DNA from: Paraburkholderia aromaticivorans
GTDB lineage: Bacteria; Pseudomonadota; Gammaproteobacteria; Burkholderiales; Burkholderiaceae
Reading direction: 5' to 3'
Length of the DNA stretch: 64,000 nucleotides
Assembly: GCF_002278075.1 (NCBI RefSeq)
Contig: NZ_CP022989.1
Coordinates: 1,178,001 to 1,242,000, forward strand
Shown here: positions 10,082 to 19,521 of the stretch, piece after piece
How the letters are laid out: each line of letters begins with the position of its first letter
Numbering within the stretch: position 1 is the stretch's first letter
Notes under the pieces: model-generated
The model's input: only the letters and a program-made list of their open reading frames with translations
The model's database searches: none
Told to the model about the DNA's origin: nothing
Position numbers and translations under genes: made by a program

Positions 10082-10533
10082 GCTTGCGATGGTGCGCAGC
10101 GCTCTCATTGGTCAGCCGATCGGCGCACCGTTTGATGCCTGGCACTCTTTATCTTCTGCAACTGCACCGTTATTTCGTGTTTCTTATTTAGTCAGTCGAA
10201 TGACTTTGTGTGCAACGCACCAAGCGCACGGAATAAATGTAGTAACTCGCTTAAGTGACGCCTCTCGTTTACGCTAATGCGCGTCGCAAAGCTTTACTGG
10301 TTAAAGCGGCGCGCCATGCACGTCTCTTATTTATCCATTGAAACCCGGTCTATTTGAGTCACTGCTCAACGATTAAGCCGGTCAAAAGGCAGGTGCGACA
10401 ATTCGCCGCTGTTGCGACCGCACACAAGATGTGCTTGTCGTTCTCTCGCGTTCTCCTAAAGTGCAAGGTGCGGGTTCAACGTTAAAGTTAAATACATAGC
10501 TAACCTGAGTATCGACCCGCCCCGGAGGAAAAT
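10082..10533. other. Intergenic region, no gene found
   Basis: This 452-base stretch between speG and the small secreted protein is visibly richer in A and T than its neighbours. No frame in it looks coding. The last part holds the promoter and a strong GGAGGAAA ribosome site of the downstream gene. No hairpin with a T-run was seen. Confidence 0.6.
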
Positions 10534-10872
10534 ATGAAAACGCGAATCGCCCTTGTTTTCGCCATTGCGGGATTGGCTGCCGCAACTGTTCAGGCGCAAG
10601 ACGTCATGATCAAGCCGCAGCAGACCATTCAGTTCAAGGCCAATGCGTACGGCTGCCTGTCGAAGGATAAACTCGACGCCGCCGACCAGCACGCGCAGGC
10701 CGGTGAACAGCAAAAGATGCAGGAATTCTTCTCCGGATATCAATGTGTTTCGACACCGGAAAATTCGAGTTTCCGCGTCGTGCGCGTGGTGGGCCACGAC
10801 GTCGAATTCGTGAATTCCGGTAATAGCGACACGCAAGGTCTTTGGGCAAACGATCGATTCATCAAGCAATAA
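10534..10872 (+). CDS. Small exported protein, hypothetical
   Basis: A 112-residue protein with a clear signal peptide (about residues 1-22, cleavage after VQA). The mature part is about 90 residues, with two cysteines that could form a disulfide. GGAGGAAA lies seven bases before the ATG. It is a monocistronic unit closed by a terminator about 100 bases downstream. I do not recognise a family; a periplasmic location is inferred from the signal peptide. Confidence 0.75.
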   Translation: MKTRIALVFAIAGLAAATVQAQDVMIKPQQTIQFKANAYGCLSKDKLDAADQHAQAGEQQKMQEFFSGYQCVSTPENSSFRVVRVVGHDVEFVNSGNSDTQGLWANDRFIKQ

Positions 10873-10973
10873 GCTGAACGCCGTCATTCCGGCAAAAGGC
10901 CGTAATGGGGTTTTTCATGCGTCGATCCTCTGGCTTTAAAAAGCCGGCGGCGGTGAACCTGTGAGTTAAAAAT

Positions 10974-11003
10974 CGGCTGGGCATCTTATGCCTAGCCGTT
11001 TTT
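10974..11003 (+). terminator. Rho-independent terminator after the small exported protein
   Basis: The arms CGGCTGGGCAT and ATGCCTAGCCG pair with one mismatch around a short loop, followed by TTTTT. It lies about 100 bases after the upstream stop codon. Confidence 0.75.
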
Positions 11004-11037
11004 ATTTGCGCGTGCTTGCTTGACGTTGAACGGACAG

Positions 11038-11074
11038 AAAAAAGCCGATGCGGATGATGTCGATCCGCATCGGC
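11038..11074 (-). terminator. Rho-independent terminator of the arabinose operon
   Basis: A perfect 12-bp stem, GCCGATGCGGAT with its complement, around a seven-base loop. On the minus strand it is followed by a run of Ts (As at 11038-11043 on the plus strand). It lies about 65 bases after the dehydratase stop codon, so it closes the minus-strand operon. Confidence 0.88.
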
Positions 11075-11137
11075 AGCACGCCTTCTCGCAAAGCGCAGGA
11101 AACAACCGTTGGCTCGTCGCGCGCGCAGCCGCGTCGA

Positions 11138-12871
11138 TCAGTGCGAATCGCGCGGCACCGGCGCGCCGCTCGATCCCACCAGGAAGTCGAGATCGGCGCC
11201 CTGGTCCGCTTGCAGCACGTGTTCGACGTAGAGCTTGTAGTAGCCGCGTTTGGGCGCTTCCGGCGCCTGCCATGCGGCGCGCCGGCGCGCGAGTTCGTCG
11301 TCGCTGACGTCCAGATGCAGGCGCCGTGCTTCGACATCGAGTTCGATCATGTCGCCGGTTCGCACGAACGCGAGCGGGCCGCCTGCGGCCGCTTCCGGCG
11401 ACACGTGCAGCACAACGGCACCGTACGCCGTGCCGCTCATGCGACCGTCGGAAATGCGCACCATGTCCGTAATGCCTTTTTGCAGCACCTTTTTCGGCAG
11501 CGGCATGTTGCCGACTTCGGCGAAACCCGGATAACCCTTCGGCCCGGCGCCCTTGAGCACCATGATGCAATGCTCGTCGATGTCGAGCGACTCGTCGTCG
11601 ATCTTCGCGTGCAGTTCCTCGATGTTCTCGAACACCACGGCGCGGCCGCGGTGTTTCAGCAGCTTCGCGGTCGCCGCCGACGGTTTGATCACCGCGCCAT
11701 TCGGCGCCAGGTTGCCCTTGAGCACCGCGATGCCGGCCTTCGGCTTGAACGGCTCGGCGAACGTCGTGATGACCTTTTCGTCATAGTTCGGGGCGTTGCG
11801 CACGTTGTCCCAGAGTGTCTTGCCGTTTACCGTCAGCGCTTCCTTATGCAGCAGTCCCTGTTCGCCGAGTTGCTTCAACACGGCCGGCAAACCGCCCGCG
11901 TAGTAAAAGTCCTCCATCAGGTATTCGCCCGACGGTTGCAGATTCACGAGACACGGCACGTCCGAACCCAGCTCCCAGTCCTCCAGCGACAACTCCACGC
12001 CAATACGCTTGGCGAGCGCGATCAGATGGACGACCGCATTGGTCGAGCCACCGATCGCCGCATTCGTGCGGATCGCGTTTTCGAAGGCCTGACGCGTGAG
12101 GATCTTGTCCATCGTCAGATCCTCGCGGACCATATCGACGATGCGGCGCCCCGCGAGATGCGCGAGCACCTGACGGCGCGCGTCGACCGCGGGAATCGCC
12201 GCGTTGTGCGGCAAGCCCATGCCGAGCGATTCGACCATCGAGGCCATCGTCGAGGCCGTGCCCATCGTCATGCAGTGGCCGCGCGAGCGGTTCATGCACG
12301 ACTCGGCTTCGGTGAATTCCTCCTGCGTCATCGTACCGGCGCGCACTTCTTCGGACATCTGCCAGACGCCTGTGCCGGAGCCGATGTTCTTGCCGCGAAA
12401 GCGGCCATTGAGCATCGGACCGCCCGATACCGCGAGCGCGGGCAGATTGCACGACGCCGCGCCCATCAGCAGCGCGGGCGTGGTCTTGTCGCAGCCGACC
12501 AGCAGGATCACGCCGTCCATGGGATTGCCGCGAATCGATTCCTCGACATCCATCGAGGCGAGGTTGCGGAACAGCATCGCGGTGGGCCGCAGGTTGGTCT
12601 CACCGAGCGACATCACCGGGAACTCGAGCGGCAGGCCGCCCGCTTCGTGCACGCCTTTTTTCACATACTCGGCGAGCTCGCGAAAATGCGCGTTGCACGG
12701 CGTCAGTTCGGACCACGTATTGCAGATGCCGATCACCGGGCGTCCGTCGAATTCGTCGTGTGGAATGCCCTGGTTCTTCATCCACGAGCGATGCAGAAAG
12801 CCGTCGCGGTCCTTGAGGCCGAACCACGCCTGGCTGCGCAGCGGCTTTTTAGTCTGGTTCGAATCAGCCAT
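11138..12871 (-). CDS. L-arabonate dehydratase (IlvD/EDD family)
   Basis: A 577-residue Fe-S dehydratase of the IlvD/EDD family. The cluster cysteines are visible in GICNTWSE, GCDKTTPA and the later ESCMNRSRGHC segment. The C-terminal SDGRMSGTAYG is a family hallmark. Clustering with araFGH and a ketoglutarate-semialdehyde-type dehydrogenase points to L-arabonate to 2-keto-3-deoxy-L-arabonate, the oxidative (Weimberg-type) arabinose route, rather than to IlvD. The start at 12871 follows AGGAG. The sugar dehydrogenase, lactonase and keto-deoxy-arabonate dehydratase of the route are not in this window. Confidence 0.85.
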   Translation of the reverse strand: MADSNQTKKPLRSQAWFGLKDRDGFLHRSWMKNQGIPHDEFDGRPVIGICNTWSELTPCNAHFRELAEYVKKGVHEAGGLPLEFPVMSLGETNLRPTAMLFRNLASMDVEESIRGNPMDGVILLVGCDKTTPALLMGAASCNLPALAVSGGPMLNGRFRGKNIGSGTGVWQMSEEVRAGTMTQEEFTEAESCMNRSRGHCMTMGTASTMASMVESLGMGLPHNAAIPAVDARRQVLAHLAGRRIVDMVREDLTMDKILTRQAFENAIRTNAAIGGSTNAVVHLIALAKRIGVELSLEDWELGSDVPCLVNLQPSGEYLMEDFYYAGGLPAVLKQLGEQGLLHKEALTVNGKTLWDNVRNAPNYDEKVITTFAEPFKPKAGIAVLKGNLAPNGAVIKPSAATAKLLKHRGRAVVFENIEELHAKIDDESLDIDEHCIMVLKGAGPKGYPGFAEVGNMPLPKKVLQKGITDMVRISDGRMSGTAYGAVVLHVSPEAAAGGPLAFVRTGDMIELDVEARRLHLDVSDDELARRRAAWQAPEAPKRGYYKLYVEHVLQADQGADLDFLVGSSGAPVPRDSH

Positions 12872-12908
12872 GAAATCTCCTGTTGGCAAATAGGTGGAGC
12901 GGGGCGCG

Positions 12909-13913
12909 TCAGTGCACGCGCTTGCTGCGCCGGAACTGGTCGAACAGCACCGCGAGCAGCAGAATCCCGCCGCGAATCAGGTATTGATAGAAGGTCGGCA
13001 CGTTCAGGAGACTCATGGCGTCCTGCACGGAGCCCATGATCAGCACGCCGACCAGCACACCGGAAATCGTCGCGACACCGCCCGTGAGCGACACGCCGCC
13101 GAGCACGCATGCCGAAATCACACCGAGTTCCAGACCGACCGAAGTTTTCGGGTCGCCCAGACTCATGCGCGAGGCCAGCATCACGCCCGCGAAGCCGGTC
13201 ACGAGGCCTTGCAGTACGAACACCGTGATCTTGATGCGAGTCACCGGCAAGCCCGCCAGCAACGCCGCCTCGCTATTGCCGCCGACGGCCAGCACGTTCT
13301 TGCCGAACACGGTTTTCTTCAGCAGAAAACCGAACAGCACGAAGCCGACGATGTTGCTCCAGATCGGATACGAAATGCCGAGGAACGAGCCGCCGCCGAG
13401 GTCGAAGAAACGCTCTTCGGAGATCATCACGGCGTCGCCGTTCGAGGTGATGTAAGCGAGGCCGCGCACGACTTCCATCATGGCGAGCGTGACGATCAGC
13501 GAATTGATCTTGTAGCGCGCGACCAGCACGCCGTTCACGAGTCCGACCGCGCCGCCCGCGAGCACCCCGGCCGCGATGCCGAGCATCACGCTATGCGTCG
13601 CGGTGATCAGCGTGGATGCCACCACGCCCGCGAACGCGACAATCGACGCCACCGACAAATCCACTTCGCCGAGGGCGAGGACGAACATCATCGTGACGGA
13701 GATCGAACCGATCAGCGTGACGGAGAGCAGCAAGCCCTGGATATTTCGCGAGCTCAGAAAGTCGGGCACGGTGAACGACAGAACCGCGAAGAGAATCACG
13801 AACACCATGACGATGCCGGACTTGTTGATCAGGTCCCAGGTGCGCGCGGCGCGCGCGCTCAGGCCCGCTGAGGGGACGGCCGGGGTCGAGGAATCGGTTG
13901 AGGGTGTGTGCAT
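12909..13913 (-). CDS. araH: L-arabinose ABC transporter permease
   Basis: A 334-residue permease of the RbsC/AraH family with about eight to ten hydrophobic segments. The family's cytoplasmic loop region (GLVNGVLVARYKINSLIVTL) is present. It would form the inner-membrane channel for AraG and AraF, whose genes lie immediately upstream in the same operon. Start at 13913 (MHTPS). Assignment to arabinose rather than another pentose rests on AraF and the neighbouring enzymes. Confidence 0.88.
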   Translation of the reverse strand: MHTPSTDSSTPAVPSAGLSARAARTWDLINKSGIVMVFVILFAVLSFTVPDFLSSRNIQGLLLSVTLIGSISVTMMFVLALGEVDLSVASIVAFAGVVASTLITATHSVMLGIAAGVLAGGAVGLVNGVLVARYKINSLIVTLAMMEVVRGLAYITSNGDAVMISEERFFDLGGGSFLGISYPIWSNIVGFVLFGFLLKKTVFGKNVLAVGGNSEAALLAGLPVTRIKITVFVLQGLVTGFAGVMLASRMSLGDPKTSVGLELGVISACVLGGVSLTGGVATISGVLVGVLIMGSVQDAMSLLNVPTFYQYLIRGGILLLAVLFDQFRRSKRVH

Positions 13914-13984
13914 GGTGTGTGTTCCGTTTCAATGGCGCAATTCGATTCAGTGGCTTTCGTTTTGCCGGAGGGGGCGCGGCGGCG

Positions 13985-15532
13985 TCAGCGGGGCAGGGCG
14001 AGCTTGATCAGCGCATCCGGCGTGGCCTGCGCCTTCGGCAGATCGCCGACAATGCGGCCTTCCTTCATCACGATCACGCGATCCGCCACGCCGATCACTT
14101 CGGCGAGATCGCTCGACACGACGATCACCGTGCGGCCCGCTTCGGCGAGCCCATACAGCAGCCCGTAAATCTCGCTGCGCGCGCCGACGTCGATACCGCG
14201 TGTGGGTTCGTCCATCAGGAACACGTCGATGTCTTCGGCGAGCCAGCGCGACAGAATCACCTTCTGCTGATTGCCGCCGGAGAGCGTGCCGATCGGCGTG
14301 TCGCCGTTGCGCGTCTTGATCGCGAGCTTGCCGATGAACTCTTTTGCCGTCTGCGCTTCCTTGCGCCCGTTGAGCACGTTGAAGCGGCTGAAATGGCGGC
14401 GGCAACTGATATTGAGGTTGTCCGATACCGAGGCGATCGAGACGATGCCTTCCTGCTTGCGGTCTTCGGGGCACAGCGCCACGCCCGCGCGCACCGCGTC
14501 GCGCGGCGTGGCAAAGCGCACGCGCTTGCCGTTGAGCGTGATCTCGCCGCCAACCGGTTTGACCGCGCCGTAGATGAGCTTCATCAATTCGGAACGCCCC
14601 GCGCCGACCAGTCCGAAGAAACCGACGATTTCGCCTTTACGCGCCGTGAACGAAGCCGGCTCACGCAAGCCGCGTCCCATCAGATCCTTGACGTCGAGCT
14701 GCACGTCGCCGAGGTCGCGCGAGCGGTAGCCGTACACGTCGGCAATCGAGCGGCCCACCATGCAGCTGATCAGGCGATCGCGGTCGAGTCCTTCACCCGC
14801 TTCGAACGTATCGATGCGGCGGCCGTCGCGAAACACCGTCACGCGATCGCACAGTTCGTACACTTCATCCATCCGGTGCGTGACGTAGATGATCGCGCGG
14901 CCTTCGGCCTTCAGTGCGCGAATGATCCGGAACAGCTGCGTCGTCTCGCGCGACGAGAGGGAACTCGTCGGTTCGTCGAACGCGATCACGCGCGCGTCGC
15001 GCATCAGCGCCTTGCCGATTTCGATCATTTGCCGCTGGCCGATCGAAAGATTCTTCACTTGCTGCGACGGCTCGATCTTTTCGCCGAGCCGTTCCAGTTC
15101 TCGCACGGCGCGCGCCACCAGCGCTTTTTCGTCCAGCACACCGAAACGATTGGGCAGGGCGCCGAGCATCAGGTTTTCCGCGACGGTCAGCTCCGGCACC
15201 AGGTGCAGTTCCTGGTAGATGATCGCCACGCCCGCGGCAATCGCCGCCCTGGTCGTGGTGAACTGCTGCTCGACGCCATCGAGCGACAGGGTGCCCGCCG
15301 CGGGTTGATTCACGCCGGACAACACCTTGAGCAGCGTCGATTTGCCGGCGCCGTTTTCGCCCATCAGGCCGTGCACTTCGCCGCGCCGCACTTCGAGCGA
15401 CACCTGATCGAGCGCGAGCACGCCGGGAAAACGCACGGTGATGCCGTCCAGTTGCAGGTACGGCTCGGTCGACGCGAGCGCAGACGAAAGTGCCGGCTCG
15501 CCGGGGGGGGACTCGGTGTGTGAAGACATCAT
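13985..15532 (-). CDS. araG: L-arabinose ABC transporter ATP-binding protein
   Basis: A 515-residue fused double ATPase of the sugar-import type. The first domain has Walker [13 protein letters not shown], signature [15 protein letters not shown] and Walker [10 protein letters not shown]. The second has a degenerate Walker A ([10 protein letters not shown]), signature LSGGNQQKV and Walker [11 protein letters not shown]. This is normal for RbsA/AraG proteins. An adjacent second Met one codon in could be the start. It lies between araF and araH. Confidence 0.92.
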   Translation of the reverse strand: MMSSHTESPPGEPALSSALASTEPYLQLDGITVRFPGVLALDQVSLEVRRGEVHGLMGENGAGKSTLLKVLSGVNQPAAGTLSLDGVEQQFTTTRAAIAAGVAIIYQELHLVPELTVAENLMLGALPNRFGVLDEKALVARAVRELERLGEKIEPSQQVKNLSIGQRQMIEIGKALMRDARVIAFDEPTSSLSSRETTQLFRIIRALKAEGRAIIYVTHRMDEVYELCDRVTVFRDGRRIDTFEAGEGLDRDRLISCMVGRSIADVYGYRSRDLGDVQLDVKDLMGRGLREPASFTARKGEIVGFFGLVGAGRSELMKLIYGAVKPVGGEITLNGKRVRFATPRDAVRAGVALCPEDRKQEGIVSIASVSDNLNISCRRHFSRFNVLNGRKEAQTAKEFIGKLAIKTRNGDTPIGTLSGGNQQKVILSRWLAEDIDVFLMDEPTRGIDVGARSEIYGLLYGLAEAGRTVIVVSSDLAEVIGVADRVIVMKEGRIVGDLPKAQATPDALIKLALPR

Positions 15533-15562
15533 CGAAAAACCTCAAGCGGGTGAACAACCTGT

Positions 15563-15596
15563 GCGGGCCGCTTCGCGTTTGCGCGAAACGGCCCGC
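15563..15596. other. Stem-loop in the araF-araG gap
   Basis: GCGGGCCG and CGGCCCGC plus inner CGCG pairs form a GC-rich hairpin between araF and araG, without a T-run. Hairpins at this position often protect the 3' end of binding-protein mRNA, giving more AraF than AraG/H. That role is inferred. Confidence 0.5.
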
Positions 15597-15631
15597 AGCG
15601 TGCAGACTCGAATGCCGCTTATAAAAGCCGC

Positions 15632-16636
15632 TTAGATGCCGAGCTCTTTACGCACGTCCTGCCAGTTGCCGCGCACCATCAGCTTGCCGGTGGTCTGCGT
15701 GTCGGCGGGCGGCTGCTTGCCGTCCTTGATCCACTCGACGAGGTTCTCCGTGCTTTCCTTGCCGTGCATCGTCGAGCTCACGGCGATCGTGCCGTAGAAG
15801 CCCGTCGGTTCCTTCTTCTGGAATTCGGCGAACGCTTCGCCCGCGCCGTTGATGCCGACGCCGATCACATCCGCTGCCGGAATATGCAGTTGCTCGGTTG
15901 CGCGCACGCCGCCCAGCACGCTTTCCTCGTTGAGCGCGAAGATCACCCACTTCTTGATGTTCGGATGCTGCGCGAGCACCGGCGACGACGCATTGAAGCC
16001 GCCTTCGTCATCGGTCGTCTTCTGCGGGGCGTCGAAGATGTTTTCCTTCTTGAAGCCGCCGGCGAGGAGCGTTTGCGTCGCGCCGTCGGTGCGCAGTTTC
16101 GCGGTCGGCAATTCGTAGTTCGTGATGCGCAGCGCGCCGACTTCTTCGGGCTTCCAGCCGCGACGCTTCATTTCTTCCGAGATCGCGGTGCCGACCTGAT
16201 TGCCGATCTTGAACGCGGACATGCCCAGATGCGGCACGTTCGGCAGCGGTTTGCCGGTGGAGTCGACCAACTGATCGTCGACGGTGACGAACTTCATGTT
16301 GTAGCGTTTCGCCCGCGCCTGAATCGCCGGTCCGAGACGCACGTCGGGCGCGCAGATCACGAAGCCTTTGGCGCCTTGCGCGCCGAGGTTGTCGATCGCG
16401 GCCAGCACTTTTTCACCATCGGGCGTGCCGATGTTGACCACCGAGAAGCCGTCCTTCTGACCGAGCGCCGTCGCGGCTTTCTGTTCGTTGATGAACCACG
16501 CCTGTTCCGGCATCTTCACGAGGAAGCCGACCTTGAGCGGCTGATCCGCGTGCGCGGAAAGCTGCGCGGCAAAGGGTGCGGCGAGCGCCGCGGCCGCTAT
16601 GGCGGATAGGGTCAAACGGCGAAGCTTGCTGGTCAT
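15632..16636 (-). CDS. araF: L-arabinose-binding periplasmic protein
   Basis: A 334-residue solute-binding protein of the type 1 periplasmic fold. A signal peptide (about residues 1-30, cleavage near SAHA) is followed by PLKVGFLVKMPEQAWF, very like the start of AraF. The hinge segments FVICAPDVRLGPAI and WVIFALNEESVLGG are also typical. It captures L-arabinose for AraGH. The start at 16636 follows a GGAGACAG ribosome site. An upstream frame to 16696 is not needed. Confidence 0.9.
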   Translation of the reverse strand: MTSKLRRLTLSAIAAAALAAPFAAQLSAHADQPLKVGFLVKMPEQAWFINEQKAATALGQKDGFSVVNIGTPDGEKVLAAIDNLGAQGAKGFVICAPDVRLGPAIQARAKRYNMKFVTVDDQLVDSTGKPLPNVPHLGMSAFKIGNQVGTAISEEMKRRGWKPEEVGALRITNYELPTAKLRTDGATQTLLAGGFKKENIFDAPQKTTDDEGGFNASSPVLAQHPNIKKWVIFALNEESVLGGVRATEQLHIPAADVIGVGINGAGEAFAEFQKKEPTGFYGTIAVSSTMHGKESTENLVEWIKDGKQPPADTQTTGKLMVRGNWQDVRKELGI

Positions 16637-16762
16637 ATCTGTCTCCTGAGGTTGAAAAGCTGCATTGATTTCGTTTATTTGCAGCGGGCGATGCACGGCG
16701 ACGTCAGCCGGGACGTGAACGAGCGTTAAGGGATGTAACGGCGTAAAGGGATCTCATGACCG

Positions 16763-18208
16763 TCAGCCCGCCACGTAGGCCGTCTTCACGGCCGTCCAGA
16801 AGGCTGCGTCGGTGACGCCATAGGCCGAGGCCTTGCGGCCGCCGCCGGGCGCGTGATACTCGACGGCGGTGGTGGGCAGGTTGATCGTGACGAGGCCGGC
16901 ATGCACATGACGGCGGAAATGCCGCGCGCGCTCGAGCGCGCGCGTGCAGATGCCGGCGCATAGACCGTATGCGGTGTCGTTCGCGAGATGCAGCGCGTGG
17001 TCGTAATCGTCCGCGCGCAGCACGACGGCGAGCGGGCCGAATATCTCCTCCCGCGCGATACGGTGTTCGGATTCGCCGATGAACAGCGCGGGCTCGAAAA
17101 AATAGCCGCGCGTGGCACGTTCCAGTTGCCGGCCGCCGTGCAGCAGGTGCGCGCCTTCCTGCTGACCGATGCGCACATAGTCGAGATTGCGCTGCAACTG
17201 CGTGGCGTTCGCCACGGGTCCCATGTCCGTGCCGTGCTTCAAGGCGTGATCGATCGAGAGTTTGGCGAGTTTCGCCTGCAAGGCGTCCACGAACGGCTCG
17301 AACACCGCGCGCTCGACGATCAGCCGCGCCGCCGCGGTGCCGCGTTGTCCGGCCGAGCCATAGGCGCCGGTCAACGCGGCCTCGACAGCGCCGTCGAGGT
17401 CGGCGTCGGCCAACACCACGAACGGATTCTTGCCGCCCATTTCGAGTTGCACGCGCGCCTGGCGAGCGGCGGCGGCTTGCAGCACGCGCGTGCCGGTTTC
17501 AGCCGAGCCGGTGAAGCTGATCGCCGCCGTCAGCGGATGCGCGGCAATCCGCGCGCCGACCTGCCGGCCGCTGCCCATCACGAGATTGAACACGCCCGCG
17601 GGCAGACCGGCGCGGCTGATGATCGACGCCAGCGCGACCGCACAACCCGGCGTCGACTCGGCCGGCTTGAAAACGACGCAGTTGCCGTGGGCGAGCGCGG
17701 CACCGATCTTCGCCGCGGCAATCGCCAGCGGCGCGCTCCACGGCGCGATGAGGCCGACCACGCCGAGCGGTTCGCGCGTCACGTCGACCTCGACGCCGGC
17801 GCGCGCGCTCCCGCCGGGCTCGGCAGCGGCGCGCAAAGCGTCGGCAGCGCAGAGCTTGAAGGTCTGCCCGGCATGGGTCGCCTCGGTCAAGGCCTCGGGC
17901 AACGTCTTGCCGACTTCACGCGCGAGCAACCGGGCAAGTTCGGCGCGGCGCGCGAGCACCTCGCTGCCGATTGCATCGAGCGCGTCCGCGCGGCGCCGCG
18001 CCGAACCCAGCGACCACTCGCGGAAGGCCGCATGCGCCGCTTCGACGGCCGTATCGGTTTGCCGCACATCGGCCCGCACGTATTCGCCGACCGGTTCGTC
18101 GAGATCCGACGGGTTGAGCGAGACGCCGGTGGTCGCGCCCGTTTCCCATGCGCCATTGATGTAGTGGCGCAAAGCACTTGCAACGAGTGGGACGGGATCG
18201 CGGTTCAT
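16763..18208 (-). CDS. Aldehyde dehydrogenase of the arabinose locus (2-ketoglutarate semialdehyde dehydrogenase-like), catalytic Cys replaced by Gly
   Basis: A 481-residue NAD(P)-dependent aldehyde dehydrogenase by fold. It has the cofactor segment LIAPWSAPL, the KPAEST motif, the FTGSAETG loop, the general-base Glu in LEMGGKNPF and the late EEIFGPL motif. In the active-site motif, normally GQRCT, it reads GQRGT: the codon at 17339-17341 gives Gly290 instead of Cys, one base from TGC. In the oxidative arabinose pathway this enzyme would convert 2-ketoglutarate semialdehyde to 2-ketoglutarate. With Gly290 it should lack normal activity unless the base is a sequencing error. It is first in the operon, before araF. 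Start at 18208 (MNRDPV). Confidence 0.85.
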   Translation of the reverse strand: MNRDPVPLVASALRHYINGAWETGATTGVSLNPSDLDEPVGEYVRADVRQTDTAVEAAHAAFREWSLGSARRRADALDAIGSEVLARRAELARLLAREVGKTLPEALTEATHAGQTFKLCAADALRAAAEPGGSARAGVEVDVTREPLGVVGLIAPWSAPLAIAAAKIGAALAHGNCVVFKPAESTPGCAVALASIISRAGLPAGVFNLVMGSGRQVGARIAAHPLTAAISFTGSAETGTRVLQAAAARQARVQLEMGGKNPFVVLADADLDGAVEAALTGAYGSAGQRGTAAARLIVERAVFEPFVDALQAKLAKLSIDHALKHGTDMGPVANATQLQRNLDYVRIGQQEGAHLLHGGRQLERATRGYFFEPALFIGESEHRIAREEIFGPLAVVLRADDYDHALHLANDTAYGLCAGICTRALERARHFRRHVHAGLVTINLPTTAVEYHAPGGGRKASAYGVTDAAFWTAVKTAYVAG

Positions 18209-18401
18209 CGACGGAAAGGGCGCCACATAAAGGAAGCTCGGAAAGTCCACGAATGGTATGAGCCGTCCCAATAACTTTCCAATCCCTTTTTAGGCTGTCC
18301 CGATATCAATTCCGGTATGGCATGATGGAGGCATGCGCCCGGCACATCGCCCGGCAGACGGCATCGAGCCGCCTCATCGGAAAACAGGGTGGAGACAAGC
18401 C

Positions 18402-19379
18402 ATGACGCGTAGCTACTCGAACTGGTTCGTGCGGGCGCGACTTAAGACGCGGCAGTTGCTGCTGCTCGCAGCGATGGAAGAGGAGGGTAACGTGCGTCGG
18501 GCCGCCGACGTGCTCGGCATGACCCAGCCCGCCGCATCGCGTCTATTGAAAGAGCTCGAGGACATGCTGGACGTGAGCCTGTTCGACCGCACGCCGCACG
18601 GCATGCATGCCACCTTGTACGGCGAAGTGATGATCCGTCACGCGCGCATGGTGCTGTCGAATCTGAGCCACGCGCACGACGAAATCTCGGCGTTGCGCGC
18701 CGGTCTGGCGGGGCAGGTGCGGATCGGCGTCATCGCGGCGGCGGCAGCGACCATGGTGCCGCGCGCGATTGCCAGCGTGAAAGAGCGCTATCCGCAATTG
18801 CAGGTCTGGGTCGAGGTGGAAACCTCCGACGTGATGCTGCCGCGGCTGGCGGAAGGCGAACTGGACATCATGATCGGCCGCGTGCTGGAGCGGCAAAACC
18901 AGTTCAAAACCGAGGTCCGCTACGAACCCCTCGCGGACGAACCGCTTTGCGTCGTGGCACGGCCCGGCCACCATCTCGAAAATGAGACAGGTTTGACGCT
19001 GCGTGCAATCGTGAACGCCAGCTGGGTTCTGCATCCGCCGGGCAGCGTGTTGCGCCATCGCTTCGATCTGATGTTTTCGCAGATCGGGTTGAATCCGCCG
19101 CAAAACGTGGTCAATACGAACAATTTTCTGGCGATTTCGAGCTTGCTGCTCCAAGGCGACATGTTGGCGGTTTTACCTGACGAAGTGGCGCGTCAGTACC
19201 AACAGTACGGCGTGCTGAAGCGGTTGCCGATCGATTTACCGTGCAGGATGGATACATTCGGTATCATCACGCGCCAGTCGCACCTGCTTTCACCTGCGGC
19301 CTCGGTCGTGCTCGAAGCCTTGCGGGAAGCCGCTGGCGAGGTCTACGGCGCGGCTTTCGAGCCGGCAGTGGCGCGATAA
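18402..19379 (+). CDS. LysR-family regulator of the arabinose locus
   Basis: A 325-residue LysR-type regulator. The N-terminal helix-turn-helix is at about residues 17-60 (LLLLAAMEEEGNVRRAA, then MTQPAASRLLKELE), followed by the periplasmic-binding-like effector domain (for example PRLAEGELDIMIGR). It is divergent from the aldehyde dehydrogenase-araFGH-dehydratase operon with a 193-base gap, so it likely controls that operon. From memory it resembles GbpR-type sugar regulators. GGAGA precedes the start at 18402. Confidence 0.9.
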   Translation: MTRSYSNWFVRARLKTRQLLLLAAMEEEGNVRRAADVLGMTQPAASRLLKELEDMLDVSLFDRTPHGMHATLYGEVMIRHARMVLSNLSHAHDEISALRAGLAGQVRIGVIAAAAATMVPRAIASVKERYPQLQVWVEVETSDVMLPRLAEGELDIMIGRVLERQNQFKTEVRYEPLADEPLCVVARPGHHLENETGLTLRAIVNASWVLHPPGSVLRHRFDLMFSQIGLNPPQNVVNTNNFLAISSLLLQGDMLAVLPDEVARQYQQYGVLKRLPIDLPCRMDTFGIITRQSHLLSPAASVVLEALREAAGEVYGAAFEPAVAR

Positions 19380-19521
19380 ATGCTTCTCCCGTGGCAATAG
19401 CAGCCGACTGACGGCGCGGGAGGGACAGACGATGTATCACAAACACGGAAAACGGCAACGCGCCGTCGACGATTCTTTTTCAGTTCGCTCCGGTGGAGCG
19501 AGCGCCTGGTTTAGCAACGGC

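Noticed and set aside
13898..15523. Plus-strand frame of 541 codons opposite araG
   Set aside because: Shadow of the double ATPase gene; composition and lack of motifs show it is not coding.
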